64,000 bases of DNA from Stenotrophomonas rhizophila (GTDB taxonomy: Bacteria; Pseudomonadota; Gammaproteobacteria; Xanthomonadales; Xanthomonadaceae). Under the pieces are notes generated by a model. It was not told the DNA's origin. It did not search any database and worked only from the letters and a program-made list of their open reading frames with translations. The stretch covers positions 62,001 through 126,000 of the forward strand of contig NZ_VDQT01000005.1 in NCBI RefSeq assembly GCF_007667275.1. Reading direction: 5' to 3'. This document shows, piece by piece, positions 45,613-53,818 of the stretch. Position 1 is the stretch's first letter; the number at the start of each line of letters is the position of its first letter. The translations under genes and the position numbers were made by a program.

Positions 45613-46515
45613 TCAGCGCTTGACCGCCAGCACGCCGTCCAGCGCCAGTTCGGCCTTGAAACCCGACTTCTCCAGGCGCTTGGCGACCTCACGCGGCACG
45701 TCGCGCCCGCTGGTGAGCTTGTTCGGCGCGCCGGTGTAATGGAACATGCGCCCGCCCTTGCGGATCACCCGCGCCAGCTGGTCGTAGAACACCTGCGAGT
45801 ACAGCTCGCCGGCGATGCCGAAGCGCGGCGGGTCGTGCAGGATCGCGTCCACCGAGCTGCTTTCGAGTGTTTCAATCGCCTGGGAAACATCGCCGTGGGT
45901 CAGCGACAGCCGACCACCGCTGCTGGCCGCGTCCGGATCGGGCGACCACGGATTGAGGGTGCGCAGCCACAGCACGTCGGGGTTTTTTTCGAACGACTGG
46001 ATGCGGCTGACCCCGGCTTCCAGGCAGCAGGCGGCGAAGTAGCCCAGACCGCCGCACGTATCCAGCACGGTCTTTCCAGCCGGCGCCACCAGCGCCACTT
46101 TGCGGCGCGCGTCCTCGTACGGCGACACCTGCGCGCTGGGCAGCATCTTGATGCCGTCGATCTCGAAGGTAGGTGCGTCCCACTCGGTGGGCACCAGTTT
46201 GATCAGCGCCGAACCGAAGCGCGATATCGCCAGGAACTCCTCGCCGTCCCAGTAGTACAGGGTGCGGTCCTTGGTCTTGCCAGGATAGGCGTAGCTTTCG
46301 CCCTTCCACTGCCAGCTGTCCGGGCCGAGCAGAGCGGTGCCGGTGGACCGTCCCAGATCGAGCGAGCCGCTCCATTCGGTGGCACCGGCATCGCGTGCGC
46401 GGACCAGGGCGTCAGCAAGGGGGCGGGTGAGCAGGGGACCGGTGTAATGGGGCACGGGAGCAGGACCGGCCACGCTGCAGGGCAGCCAGCCGCTTGAGCG
46501 GGAAGGGGTGGGCAT
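45613..46515 (-). CDS. Class I SAM-dependent methyltransferase
   Basis: A 300-residue protein. The C-terminal two thirds show a Rossmann methyltransferase: motif I VLDTCGGLGYFAACCLE, the acidic RIQSFEKNPDVLWLRTLNPW, motif IV SVDAILHDPPRFGIAGELY (DPPR) and FYDQLARVIRKGGRMFHYTG. The layout recalls spermidine-synthase-like and RNA methyltransferase-like enzymes of archaea and bacteria. The N-terminal ~100 residues are beta-rich (DSWQWKGESYAYP). The substrate is unknown; DPPR is compatible with RNA or small-molecule amine targets. Confidence 0.8.
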   Translation of the reverse strand: MPTPSRSSGWLPCSVAGPAPVPHYTGPLLTRPLADALVRARDAGATEWSGSLDLGRSTGTALLGPDSWQWKGESYAYPGKTKDRTLYYWDGEEFLAISRFGSALIKLVPTEWDAPTFEIDGIKMLPSAQVSPYEDARRKVALVAPAGKTVLDTCGGLGYFAACCLEAGVSRIQSFEKNPDVLWLRTLNPWSPDPDAASSGGRLSLTHGDVSQAIETLESSSVDAILHDPPRFGIAGELYSQVFYDQLARVIRKGGRMFHYTGAPNKLTSGRDVPREVAKRLEKSGFKAELALDGVLAVKR

Positions 46516-46542
46516 CGTAACCGAGATGGCGGCATGGCGGGT

Positions 46543-46932
46543 TCAGCTGGGCGGCTCGGTGGCGTGGGGCAGTTTCGGGGGTGACGGCGGCTGTTCGGTG
46601 CTCCGGTGGCAGTGCCAGCCGCCGTAGGTGTCCGGACCGCTGAATATGGCGTCGTCTTCGGGCGGGTACATGTTCCGGTGCCAGCACAGCGTGGCGTGGT
46701 ACATGCGGGTGAGCCGCGACTGGCGTGCGTACTGGTAGGTGAAGGAACCATCCGGGTTGGGTAGCAGCACCTGTTCCACCGCGGCAGTCCCGCCGCGGAA
46801 GTCGTCCCACAATGCGGTGCGGATGACAACCGGGGTGCCGTCCTCGCCGATGCCCGGGCGGTCATGGAAGCCGGGCGGGAAGCGGTTGGGCGCACTGGTG
46901 GCAAGCAGTAACAGCAACAGCAGGGTGGTCAT
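46543..46932 (-). CDS. Small exported protein of unknown function
   Basis: A 129-residue protein whose start at 46932 gives MTTLLLLLLLATSAPN, a short hydrophobic leader; longer frames upstream look artificial. The mature part is Pro/Trp/His-rich (RFPPGFHDRPGIGEDGTPVV, WDDFRGGTAAVEQVLLPNPD, CWHRNMYPPEDDAIF) with two Cys. No family recognised. It is encoded upstream of the methyltransferase on the same strand. Confidence 0.6.
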   Translation of the reverse strand: MTTLLLLLLLATSAPNRFPPGFHDRPGIGEDGTPVVIRTALWDDFRGGTAAVEQVLLPNPDGSFTYQYARQSRLTRMYHATLCWHRNMYPPEDDAIFSGPDTYGGWHCHRSTEQPPSPPKLPHATEPPS

Positions 46933-47241
46933 GGCCAATCGCGTTTCAGCTCGGGCGGCCAGTCTGTCGGAGCCTATCCGGCCAACGCTGTGCGCTGGGT
47001 CGCATCTGGATGGCCCGGTTGAAAGGAGCATGCACAACTGTGCGGTGCGTCGCCCATGAGCGGGCCGATTGCGCCTGGTCTGGAATGCCCGCGTGCCTGC
47101 ATGCGTGCAGCCGTCAGATGCATGCCATGCGGCTCGTCCTCAGTGAGCTTTTGCGCTGACCTGTTGTTGGGTGGGGCGCTGACGAGGAGGCAGGTGTTGC
47201 CCTGATCGTTGGCGGCTGCGCGGATTTGCACACTGCAGGGC

Positions 47242-47727
47242 ATGGCTACTCACCACGACACCCGGCAAGCCGGCGGCGCGTTCTTCTTCAGCGCGCATCT
47301 GCGTGATCGCTCCAGCCGGTTGCTGGTGGAGCATGCGCAGGTGTTGGGCCTAGCGTTCCGCGTGGCGCAGCAGGCCTATCCCTTCCGGATCAATGCGATC
47401 GTGGTGCTGCCGAACCATCTGCATGGGGTGTGGACGCTGCCGACCGGCGACGAGGACGGTCATCGGCGTTGGCTGCGCATCCAGGCGGTGTTCGACCGCC
47501 AGTTGCCCGGCCAACCTCCGCGCGCGATGGTGCGCCGCGATCGCTGCGTTCGGCCGTTGTGGCATGACCACTTCCGCGAACATCGGCTGCGGGATGCCGA
47601 GGACGTGCAGCGGCATGTTGCCTACGTGCACGACCTGCCGGTCGAGCAGGGGCTGGTGCGTGATGCGTGCGAGTGGCCGTACAGCTCGATCCATCGACGC
47701 TGCAACAGGGGGAGTGGGCCATGCTGA
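47242..47727 (+). CDS. REP-associated tyrosine transposase (RAYT, IS200-like)
   Basis: A 161-residue single-domain Y1 transposase: FFFSAHLRDRSSRLLVEH in the first strand, the HUH-type motif INAIVVLPNHLHGVWTLP, DEDGHRRWLRIQAVFDRQLP, then LWHDHFREHRLRDAEDVQRH and VAYVHDLPVEQGLV with the candidate catalytic Tyr. RAYTs are domesticated relatives of IS200 TnpA that act on REP hairpins headed by GTAG-like tetranucleotides, matching the many GTAG REPs here. The start at 47242 (MATHH) fits family length. No clear REP flanks it directly. Confidence 0.88.
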   Translation: MATHHDTRQAGGAFFFSAHLRDRSSRLLVEHAQVLGLAFRVAQQAYPFRINAIVVLPNHLHGVWTLPTGDEDGHRRWLRIQAVFDRQLPGQPPRAMVRRDRCVRPLWHDHFREHRLRDAEDVQRHVAYVHDLPVEQGLVRDACEWPYSSIHRRCNRGSGPC

Positions 47728-48000
47728 GCGTCCAGCCGTCTTGCTCGCGCGGCGCGCGGTGCAGTACCAATGGGTTGGAAAGCGTCCATACGGGGGTATG
47801 GGCTGCTGGCTACCCGCTGGAGCGCGCCGGTGCCTGCGCGGCTGGGCGGTACAGGGGAAGGGGAGTGCGCCTGGCGGCGCACTGTGGGATGCAACGGACA
47901 CGCCGGGGTTGGGGGCGGCGGGGAACCGCTCCGACGAGGCAACGCCGGCGTCAGCTGCATATCCGGGGCTCGCCGCTGCGGCGCGCCATGGGTGGAGCGC

Positions 48001-48426
48001 TCAGGGGCAGCTCACCTGGAACACGGGCCCGGCGCCGATGAGCACCAACGCCATGTAGTCGCTGTCCTTGTCTTTTCCCTTGAGCGTGGCACCGGGATTG
48101 AAGTGGAATATGCCGAAGCCGCCGGTAGGGCGTACCAGCGCCTTGTCGATCTGGTCGACGTCGTCCTTGAAGAACCGCGCGATGTCGGCGCGCGAGGAGA
48201 CCTGCAGCGGGGTGGTGTCGCGTTGCCATTGGTCGTCGCGGTTGAAGGAGACGAAGTATTGGCCTTGCTGCTGTTCGATGCGGAACTCCGCCGGTTTGCG
48301 TGGATGGGTGGAGAAACAGCCCAGCATCGGGTCGGAGGAAAGCATGCCGGGACCGTTGTCGCCATCGCGGCAGGCAGACAGCAGGAACGGGACGGGCAGC
48401 AGAAGCATGACGTGGAACATGCGCAT
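48001..48426 (-). CDS. Small lipoprotein of unknown function
   Basis: A 141-residue lipoprotein; the start at 48426 has a GGGGGGAT site and begins MRMFHVMLLLPVPFLLSAC (lipobox LSAC). The mature part (DPMLGCFSTHPRKPAEFRIE, then GQYFVSFNRDDQWQ, VSSRADIARFFKDDVDQIDK, and a terminal GPVFQVSC) contains two further Cys. No family is recognised. The GC-rich ~270 bases between it and the transposase gene hold nothing clear. Confidence 0.7.
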   Translation of the reverse strand: MRMFHVMLLLPVPFLLSACRDGDNGPGMLSSDPMLGCFSTHPRKPAEFRIEQQQGQYFVSFNRDDQWQRDTTPLQVSSRADIARFFKDDVDQIDKALVRPTGGFGIFHFNPGATLKGKDKDSDYMALVLIGAGPVFQVSCP

Positions 48427-48535
48427 GACGGATCCCCCCAGGGACAGGTGTGGGAACAGCTTGCACCCGGTATTGCGCAGGGCGTGTGCACGCGCGGCGA
48501 TGCTGTAGGGTTGGGGCCATCCACGGAGCCTTCCC

Positions 48536-48910
48536 ATGCCACAGTCCAGCGTCACGCCGCACCCGACGTCTGACAGCGCAGCCAGCGCTGCTTCTCCCGC
48601 CGCTGCAACGCCTGTTGCACCTGCCGGCAACGTGCGGTGGCCGCTGTTGGGTGCGCTCAGCTGGCTGGTGGCGCCGGCGTTGGTGTCGGCTGCTTACGCG
48701 GCTGCACAGGCATCGCCTGAAGCAGCCCGGTTCCTGGTCGGGAATGCCGGGGTGGCGGTGGGCGTGTTGGCGTGTCTGATACTGGGATTGTTGTGCGCCA
48801 TCGGTTCGCGGGTGCGGCGTGAGCGTTGGCCTTGGGTGGGGAGTGTCGGTGCTGTGATCAGTGCGTTGCCGTTGAAGCTTTACCTGTTGGGGATGCTGTT
48901 TCGGTTGTAG
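48536..48910 (+). CDS. Small inner-membrane protein
   Basis: A 124-residue protein with an Ala/Pro/Ser-rich N-terminal ~30 residues and three hydrophobic segments (LLGALSWLVAPALVSAAYAA, FLVGNAGVAVGVLACLILGL, WVGSVGAVISALPLKLYLLG). No family is recognised. It is divergent from the lipoprotein gene and followed by a degenerate REP near 48920-48946. Confidence 0.65.
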   Translation: MPQSSVTPHPTSDSAASAASPAAATPVAPAGNVRWPLLGALSWLVAPALVSAAYAAAQASPEAARFLVGNAGVAVGVLACLILGLLCAIGSRVRRERWPWVGSVGAVISALPLKLYLLGMLFRL

Positions 48911-49005
48911 TGGGTGGGTGGGGCAGCCAGGCAGGGCCTGGCTCTATGGCGGGGTCGATTCAGCCATAGCGGGGCGCAGTGGGCGGTGCAGGCGTCCAAG
49001 CAGCC

Positions 49006-49377
49006 TTAGTGGCGGTGGCGGCGCCAGGCGTTCCAGACGTGGGTGCTGGCCAGCAGCAGGCTGCCGGCTACGGTCATGGGGGTTTCGGCGTCGTGGCTGG
49101 GCCAGCCGGCGGCGCCGGCCAGGAGCAGCAACAGGCCGGTCGCTGCGCTGAGCAGGGCCAGCGCAGGCAACGGGTGCTGGCGATTCGCCCGCCACAGCGC
49201 GAAGCCGGTGGTGGGGGCGGCGATGGCGACGAACAGGATGTGCACCCATTCCGCCTGCGCCCATACGCCCATCAACGGCAGGGCTGCTGCGAGCAGCGGC
49301 AGGGCGAGGCAGTGGAGCAGGCAGAGGGTGGATAGGGCGATGGCGCCGGCGTCGAGCAGGGCGGAGGTAGGTTTCAT
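49006..49377 (-). CDS. MerC domain membrane protein
   Basis: A 123-residue protein with four membrane segments. The MerC family Cys pair is visible in LSTLCLLHCLALPLLAA (residues ~18-23), with an EWVHILFVAIAAPTTGFALW second helix and a GWPSHDAETPMTVAGSLLLA last helix. MerC proteins transport mercury in mer operons, but stand-alone copies like this are often linked to zinc or other metals. A Zur-like box lies just upstream, suggesting zinc regulation. Confidence 0.88.
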   Translation of the reverse strand: MKPTSALLDAGAIALSTLCLLHCLALPLLAAALPLMGVWAQAEWVHILFVAIAAPTTGFALWRANRQHPLPALALLSAATGLLLLLAGAAGWPSHDAETPMTVAGSLLLASTHVWNAWRRHRH

Positions 49378-49401
49378 GGGCGCAGGGGGCTGGAGCGTGG
49401 G

Positions 49402-49416
49402 TGTTATATAGTAACA
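49402..49416. promoter_or_regulatory. Zur/Fur-like box upstream of merC
   Basis: TGTTATATAGTAACA is an AT-rich palindrome (TGTTA/TAACA arms) 24 bases before the merC start. It resembles proteobacterial Zur boxes (TGTTATAnnATAACA type) more than Fur boxes. It is the only such sequence in a ~100-base GC-rich gap. Confidence 0.6.
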
Positions 49417-49476
49417 TTTGCGCCGGCGTTGAAACTGGCGCCTTCATGACTGGCGCTATGAACCAAAGCCCTCGCA

Positions 49477-51087
49477 CTAGAGCAGGCGCAGCTCCCATCC
49501 CTGCTCGGTAGCATCAAGGTGGTGCGTCAGCTGCACTGCATCCAGCAGCGCCTGGTCATGCGACACGATCACCACGCTGCCCCGGTACTGGTTGAGCATT
49601 TGTTCCAGCGCGGCGAGTGAGGCCAGGTCCAGGTGGTTGCCCGGTTCGTCGAGCAGCAGCAACTGCGGCGGGACCTCGGCGTAGAGCACTGCGGCGAGCG
49701 CGGCCTTGACCCGTTCGCCGCCGCTGAGGGTGGCCAGCGGGCGCAGGCTGCGCTCTGCATCTAGCCCGAGCAGGGCAAGCCGGGTACGCAGCGTGGCGTC
49801 GCTGGCCTGCGGGTTCGCGCGCTGCAGCAGCTGCAGCGCGGAGTCCTCGGCGGGCAATGACGACAGGCTCTGGTCGAGCAGGGCCACGCTTGCTGCGCGC
49901 TTGACCTCGCCTGCCAACGGCGCGAGCGCGCCGGCCAGGACGCGCAGCAGGGTGGACTTGCCACTGCCGTTGCGACCGCGCACGCCGATGCGATCGCCGC
50001 GTTGCAGGGTCAGGTCGATGCGCTGCCACGGCGGCAGCACCCAGGGCAGTGTCACCCCGGCGAGGGCGGCAACCTGCTGCGGGCCGGGCGCGGCCAGGCT
50101 GGGGCCTGGCATCGCGATCTGTACCGCAACATCGACGCTGGCCGCCGCTTCCCGTACCCGGGTGTCGGCTGCCTCGCGGCGCTCCAGTTGCTGCGCCTGC
50201 AGCCGGCCGGCGCTGTTCTCGGCGCGGTTCTTCATGCCGCCGAGCAGGATCGGTGCCTGGTTTGCGCTGCGTGCGTCGCGCTGGGCGCGCGACTGGCGAT
50301 GCTCCTGGCGTTCGCGCTGCTCGCGCAGTGCGGCCTGCTCCTGCCGCCGCTCGCGCCTGCGCAGGGCCAGCTGGGCTTCGGCGGCTGCCTGTTCGTCCTG
50401 CCGCTGCGCGGCATAGTGGTCGTAGTTGCCGCCGTAACTGCGCAGGCCGCTGGGGCTGAGTTCGACGATGCGCTGCATCTGCCGCAGCAGGGCGCGGTCG
50501 TGGCTGATCACGATGAGGCCGCCGCGCCACTGCGCCAAGGCGTCGATCAGGCGCTGGCGATGGGTGCTGTCGAGGTGGTTGCTGGGCTCGTCCAGCACCA
50601 GTGCGTCGGCGTCGGACAGCAGGGCGCCGGCCAACGCCACCTGCATGGCCTGGCCGCCGCTTAGCCGGGCCGCCGGTGCGGCCGGGTCGAGGGGGGGAAG
50701 CCCCAGTCGCTGCCATTGCGCCTGCAGCTGCTCGCGCAGGGTCCAGCGCTCGCCCACCAGGGCGAAATCGTCCGGCGCCACGCTGCCGGCTTCAATGCGG
50801 TCCAGCGCATCCAGCACGGGGGCAACGCCGGCCAGGTCGGCGATGCGGCCGGGAAGCGTGCCACTGTGCTGGGCCAGCAGGTGCACGCTGCCCTGCCGCT
50901 GGATGTGGCCGCGGGTGGGCGCGAGCTGGCCGGCCAGCAGCCGGCCGAGCAGGCTTTTGCCCACGCCATTGCGCCCGACCAGACCCGTGGGGGTACCGTC
51001 GAAGTGGGCGGAAAGATCGGAGAAAAGCACCCGGCCATCGGGCAGGGTGTGGGTCACGCGGTCGAGCGTGAGAGCGAATGCGGTCAT
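49477..51087 (-). CDS. ABC-F family ATPase
   Basis: A 536-residue protein with two ABC cassettes and no membrane domain. Cassette 1: Walker A GLVGRNGVGKSLL, signature RLSGGQAMQV, Walker B ALVLDEPSNHLD. A charged Arg/Gln/Glu linker follows (RRRERRQEQAALREQRERQE). Cassette 2: Walker A GVRGRNGSGKSTLL, signature TLSGGERVKAA, Walker B LLLLDEPGNHLD. ABC-F proteins act on ribosomes in translation control or antibiotic protection; which applies here is not clear. It is followed on the same strand by merC, separated by the Zur-like box. Confidence 0.92.
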   Translation of the reverse strand: MTAFALTLDRVTHTLPDGRVLFSDLSAHFDGTPTGLVGRNGVGKSLLGRLLAGQLAPTRGHIQRQGSVHLLAQHSGTLPGRIADLAGVAPVLDALDRIEAGSVAPDDFALVGERWTLREQLQAQWQRLGLPPLDPAAPAARLSGGQAMQVALAGALLSDADALVLDEPSNHLDSTHRQRLIDALAQWRGGLIVISHDRALLRQMQRIVELSPSGLRSYGGNYDHYAAQRQDEQAAAEAQLALRRRERRQEQAALREQRERQEHRQSRAQRDARSANQAPILLGGMKNRAENSAGRLQAQQLERREAADTRVREAAASVDVAVQIAMPGPSLAAPGPQQVAALAGVTLPWVLPPWQRIDLTLQRGDRIGVRGRNGSGKSTLLRVLAGALAPLAGEVKRAASVALLDQSLSSLPAEDSALQLLQRANPQASDATLRTRLALLGLDAERSLRPLATLSGGERVKAALAAVLYAEVPPQLLLLDEPGNHLDLASLAALEQMLNQYRGSVVIVSHDQALLDAVQLTHHLDATEQGWELRLL

Positions 51088-51231
51088 GCGACCTCCAGCA
51101 ATGCCAAGGACTCCCCCTGCGGACAGGGCGGGAAGGAGACTGGCCGTCAGACGACGGCGGCATTACTGGCGCATGCAGGCACACCTCATTACGGGGACGG
51201 CTGGATGCCGCGCGCTGATGATAGCGCAGTC

Positions 51232-52833
51232 CTACTCCGCGATGCCGCTGGGTTTCTGCATGTCTTCCGGGGCCTTGCCGTACTGCTTGCGGCGCTCCTC
51301 GTGGAAGGCGATGAACTCGGCGGCGGGCAGGGGGCGCGAGAACAGCCAGCCCTGGCCGAATTCCACCTGGCGCGACTGCAGGTAGGCCAGCTGCGCGGAG
51401 GTTTCGATGCCCTCGGCGACAGTGAACAGGCCGAGGGTGCGGGCCATGTCGATGATGTGCGAGGTGACCGGGCTGGTGGCGCTGTGGGTGCCGATGGAAT
51501 CGATGAACGACTTGTCGATCTTGAGCGCATCCAGCGGCAGCTGCTGCAGGTACTGCAGGCTGGAGTAGCCCACGCCGAAGTCGTCGATGGCCACGCAGTG
51601 CCCGGCGCGACGCGCGGCGGCCAGCGAGGTGCGCGCGCCCTGGATGTCGAGGATGCCGCGCTCGGTGGCTTCAAGCCAGATCTGCTGGGGGTGGATGCCG
51701 GTGCCGACCAGCTTGCCGGACAGCACCTTCAACGCGCGCCCGCTGCTGACGTCGCCCGCCGACAGGTTGATGGCGATGTGCGCGCTGCGGTCGTGGATGA
51801 GCAGCTCGCGCATGTCGCTGAGCACCAGGTCCATGACGTGATCGGTGAGCGCTTCGATCAGGCCGGTTTCTTCGGCGACCGGTATGAACAGGTCCGGCCG
51901 GACCTGGGTGCCGTCGGCGCGCGACCAGCGCACCAGGGCTTCGGCGCCCACGCAGATGCCGGTGTCCAGTTCGATGATGGGCTGGTAGTGCATGCGGAAT
52001 TCGCGCCGACGCACGGCGATGGCCAGTTCGTTGCGCAGCGACAGGCGCCGCCGCGACAGCCAGATGCCTGCGGCAATGGCCAGCACCGCGCCCACCGCAC
52101 CCAGTGGCAACAGCTGCCAGAACTGCTGCTGGAAGGCGGTGGCCAGGCCCACGCGCGGCGCGGTGGCCACGGCCAGCCATTCCTGGTCATGTGCGGTGGC
52201 GTACAGGGTGCGCGGGGTATGCCCGCTTTCCGGTTCGCGCAGCAGGCGGTGCAACAGCTCGGGGTCGGGCATCGGCTGCTGTGCGATCAGCCGGCCGTCC
52301 GGCGTGGCCACGGCCAGGCGCACGTTCGGGTCGGCGATGACGTCGACGAAGCGTTCCGGGTCGATCAGGATGTCGTGGCGGCCCAGCTGCACCGACACCA
52401 GCGTGCCGGTGAGGTCGCCCGCGCCGGGGCTCACGCCCAGGGTGATGGCGGCGCCGTCGGCGGTGATGTGGTCCGGGGTGGGTTCGGGCACCAGTGCGTC
52501 GACCTGGCCCCAGGACGAACACTGCAGCCGGCCTTCGGCGAAGTAGCCGACCTGTTCGGCCGAGGTGGTGGCCAGGGCAAGGCTGCGCATCAGCCGGAGA
52601 TGTTCTGGCGAGCAGGGCGGCAGGCCGGACTGGTTGAGCTTGCGCAGGGCCAGCAGGCCGCCTTCGTAGGCGCGGTGGGCGCGCTGCAGCGTGCGTTCGG
52701 CGGTGCCCTGCAGGCGATCCGCTTCAGCCACCTGGGCGCGGCTCCAGCTCACGTACAGCAGCGCGGCCATGGGCAGGATGGCCCCAAGCACGGCGGCGAG
52801 CGCGATGGCGGCGATGATGCTGACGCGCTTCAA
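51232..52833 (-). CDS. CSS-motif sensor / EAL c-di-GMP phosphodiesterase
   Basis: A 533-residue membrane protein. TM1 (~5-28) and TM2 (~238-258) enclose a periplasmic domain with CSPEH and LQCSSWG, the CSS motif whose Cys pair senses redox in PdeB/PdeC-type proteins. The cytoplasmic part is an EAL domain: GAEALVRWSR, HIAINLSAGD, IWLEATERG, VAIDDFGVGYSSLQYL (DDFGxG), LKIDKSFID, and AEGIETSAQL with GQGWLFSRPLP. All catalytic acidic residues appear present, so it probably degrades c-di-GMP. It seems to use a TTG start behind AGAGAGG. Confidence 0.9.
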   Translation of the reverse strand: MKRVSIIAAIALAAVLGAILPMAALLYVSWSRAQVAEADRLQGTAERTLQRAHRAYEGGLLALRKLNQSGLPPCSPEHLRLMRSLALATTSAEQVGYFAEGRLQCSSWGQVDALVPEPTPDHITADGAAITLGVSPGAGDLTGTLVSVQLGRHDILIDPERFVDVIADPNVRLAVATPDGRLIAQQPMPDPELLHRLLREPESGHTPRTLYATAHDQEWLAVATAPRVGLATAFQQQFWQLLPLGAVGAVLAIAAGIWLSRRRLSLRNELAIAVRRREFRMHYQPIIELDTGICVGAEALVRWSRADGTQVRPDLFIPVAEETGLIEALTDHVMDLVLSDMRELLIHDRSAHIAINLSAGDVSSGRALKVLSGKLVGTGIHPQQIWLEATERGILDIQGARTSLAAARRAGHCVAIDDFGVGYSSLQYLQQLPLDALKIDKSFIDSIGTHSATSPVTSHIIDMARTLGLFTVAEGIETSAQLAYLQSRQVEFGQGWLFSRPLPAAEFIAFHEERRKQYGKAPEDMQKPSGIAE

Positions 52834-53031
52834 GCGGACCTCTCTGCCGGTGGGGCGTGGGAATGAGCGCTATATGACCATCTGAGCCGACGCTTGGGAA
52901 CAGGGCTTCCCGCACATTCCTGTCGGGTTTTCCCCAGTGTCGGCATCGGGCCGCCGAGGCAAGGTGAAGCCGACAGGTCCGGCGCCGGGTTCACCTGCGG
53001 TTCGCGCGCCCGGCAGGATGATCGCGCCACC

Positions 53032-53805
53032 ATGAAGCCCCTGCTGCCCGCCGTGCTGGCCCTGCTGCCGCTGTTGATGCCCGGTACGGCCGCGGCGCGC
53101 ACGGTGTATCGCTGCGTGCAGGGCAATACGGTGAGCCTGGCCACGGCGCCCGAGCCGGGGTCGAAATGCAAAGCGCAGCAGATCGACGACAGCGCGGTGC
53201 AGACCCCCAACCTGTGGGGAAACATGGGGGTGTTCAGCGGCACCCTCTACGAGCGCGAGCAGGACGGGCAGCTGGTGTACTCCACGCGCAACCTGCCCGG
53301 GTCGCGGGTGTTCCTGAAGTTCACCGTGTCCACTCCGCCCGGCGAACCGGCGCACGAAGGGCTGGGCAAGGTCGGCGCCCCACAGCTCAACCGCCACGCG
53401 AAACAGTTCAAGGCCGCTGCGCGGGCCACCGGCGTGGACGATGCCTGGCTGCGCGCGATCGCGCATGCCGAAAGCAACTTCGATGCCGGTGCGGTGTCGC
53501 CCAAGGGCGCGCAGGGGGTGATGCAGCTGATGCCCGACACCGCCACCGAACTGGGCGTCGCCGATCCGTTGTCGGCCGAACAGTCGATCAACGGCGGCGC
53601 CCGCTACATGAAGGCGCTGCTGGTCCGCTACAAGGGCGACCGCACCCTGGCGGCGGCCGCCTACAACGCGGGCATTGGCGCGGTGACCCGGTACAAAGGC
53701 GTGCCGCCGTATGCGGAGACACTGACCTACGTGGAGAAGGTGAGCGCGCTGTACGTGCGCTACCGCGAAGCGATGGGGTTCAAGGCCGAGACGCCGGCGC
53801 GCTAG
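53032..53805 (+). CDS. Lytic transglycosylase, SLT domain
   Basis: A 257-residue exported murein hydrolase. The start at 53032 gives the signal peptide LPAVLALLPLLMPGTAAA. The N-terminal part has a DUF4124-like Cys pair (YRCVQGNTVSLAT...SKC). The SLT domain spans ~135-245: AWLRAIAHAESNFDAGAVSP (catalytic Glu in HAESNF), KGAQGVMQLMPDTATELGV, INGGARYMKALLVRY and AAAYNAGIGAV. It cleaves the glycan strand to make 1,6-anhydroMurNAc ends. Divergent from the EAL gene, with ~200 bases between starts. Confidence 0.92.
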   Translation: MKPLLPAVLALLPLLMPGTAAARTVYRCVQGNTVSLATAPEPGSKCKAQQIDDSAVQTPNLWGNMGVFSGTLYEREQDGQLVYSTRNLPGSRVFLKFTVSTPPGEPAHEGLGKVGAPQLNRHAKQFKAAARATGVDDAWLRAIAHAESNFDAGAVSPKGAQGVMQLMPDTATELGVADPLSAEQSINGGARYMKALLVRYKGDRTLAAAAYNAGIGAVTRYKGVPPYAETLTYVEKVSALYVRYREAMGFKAETPAR

Positions 53806-53818
53806 CGCGCCGGCAGGC

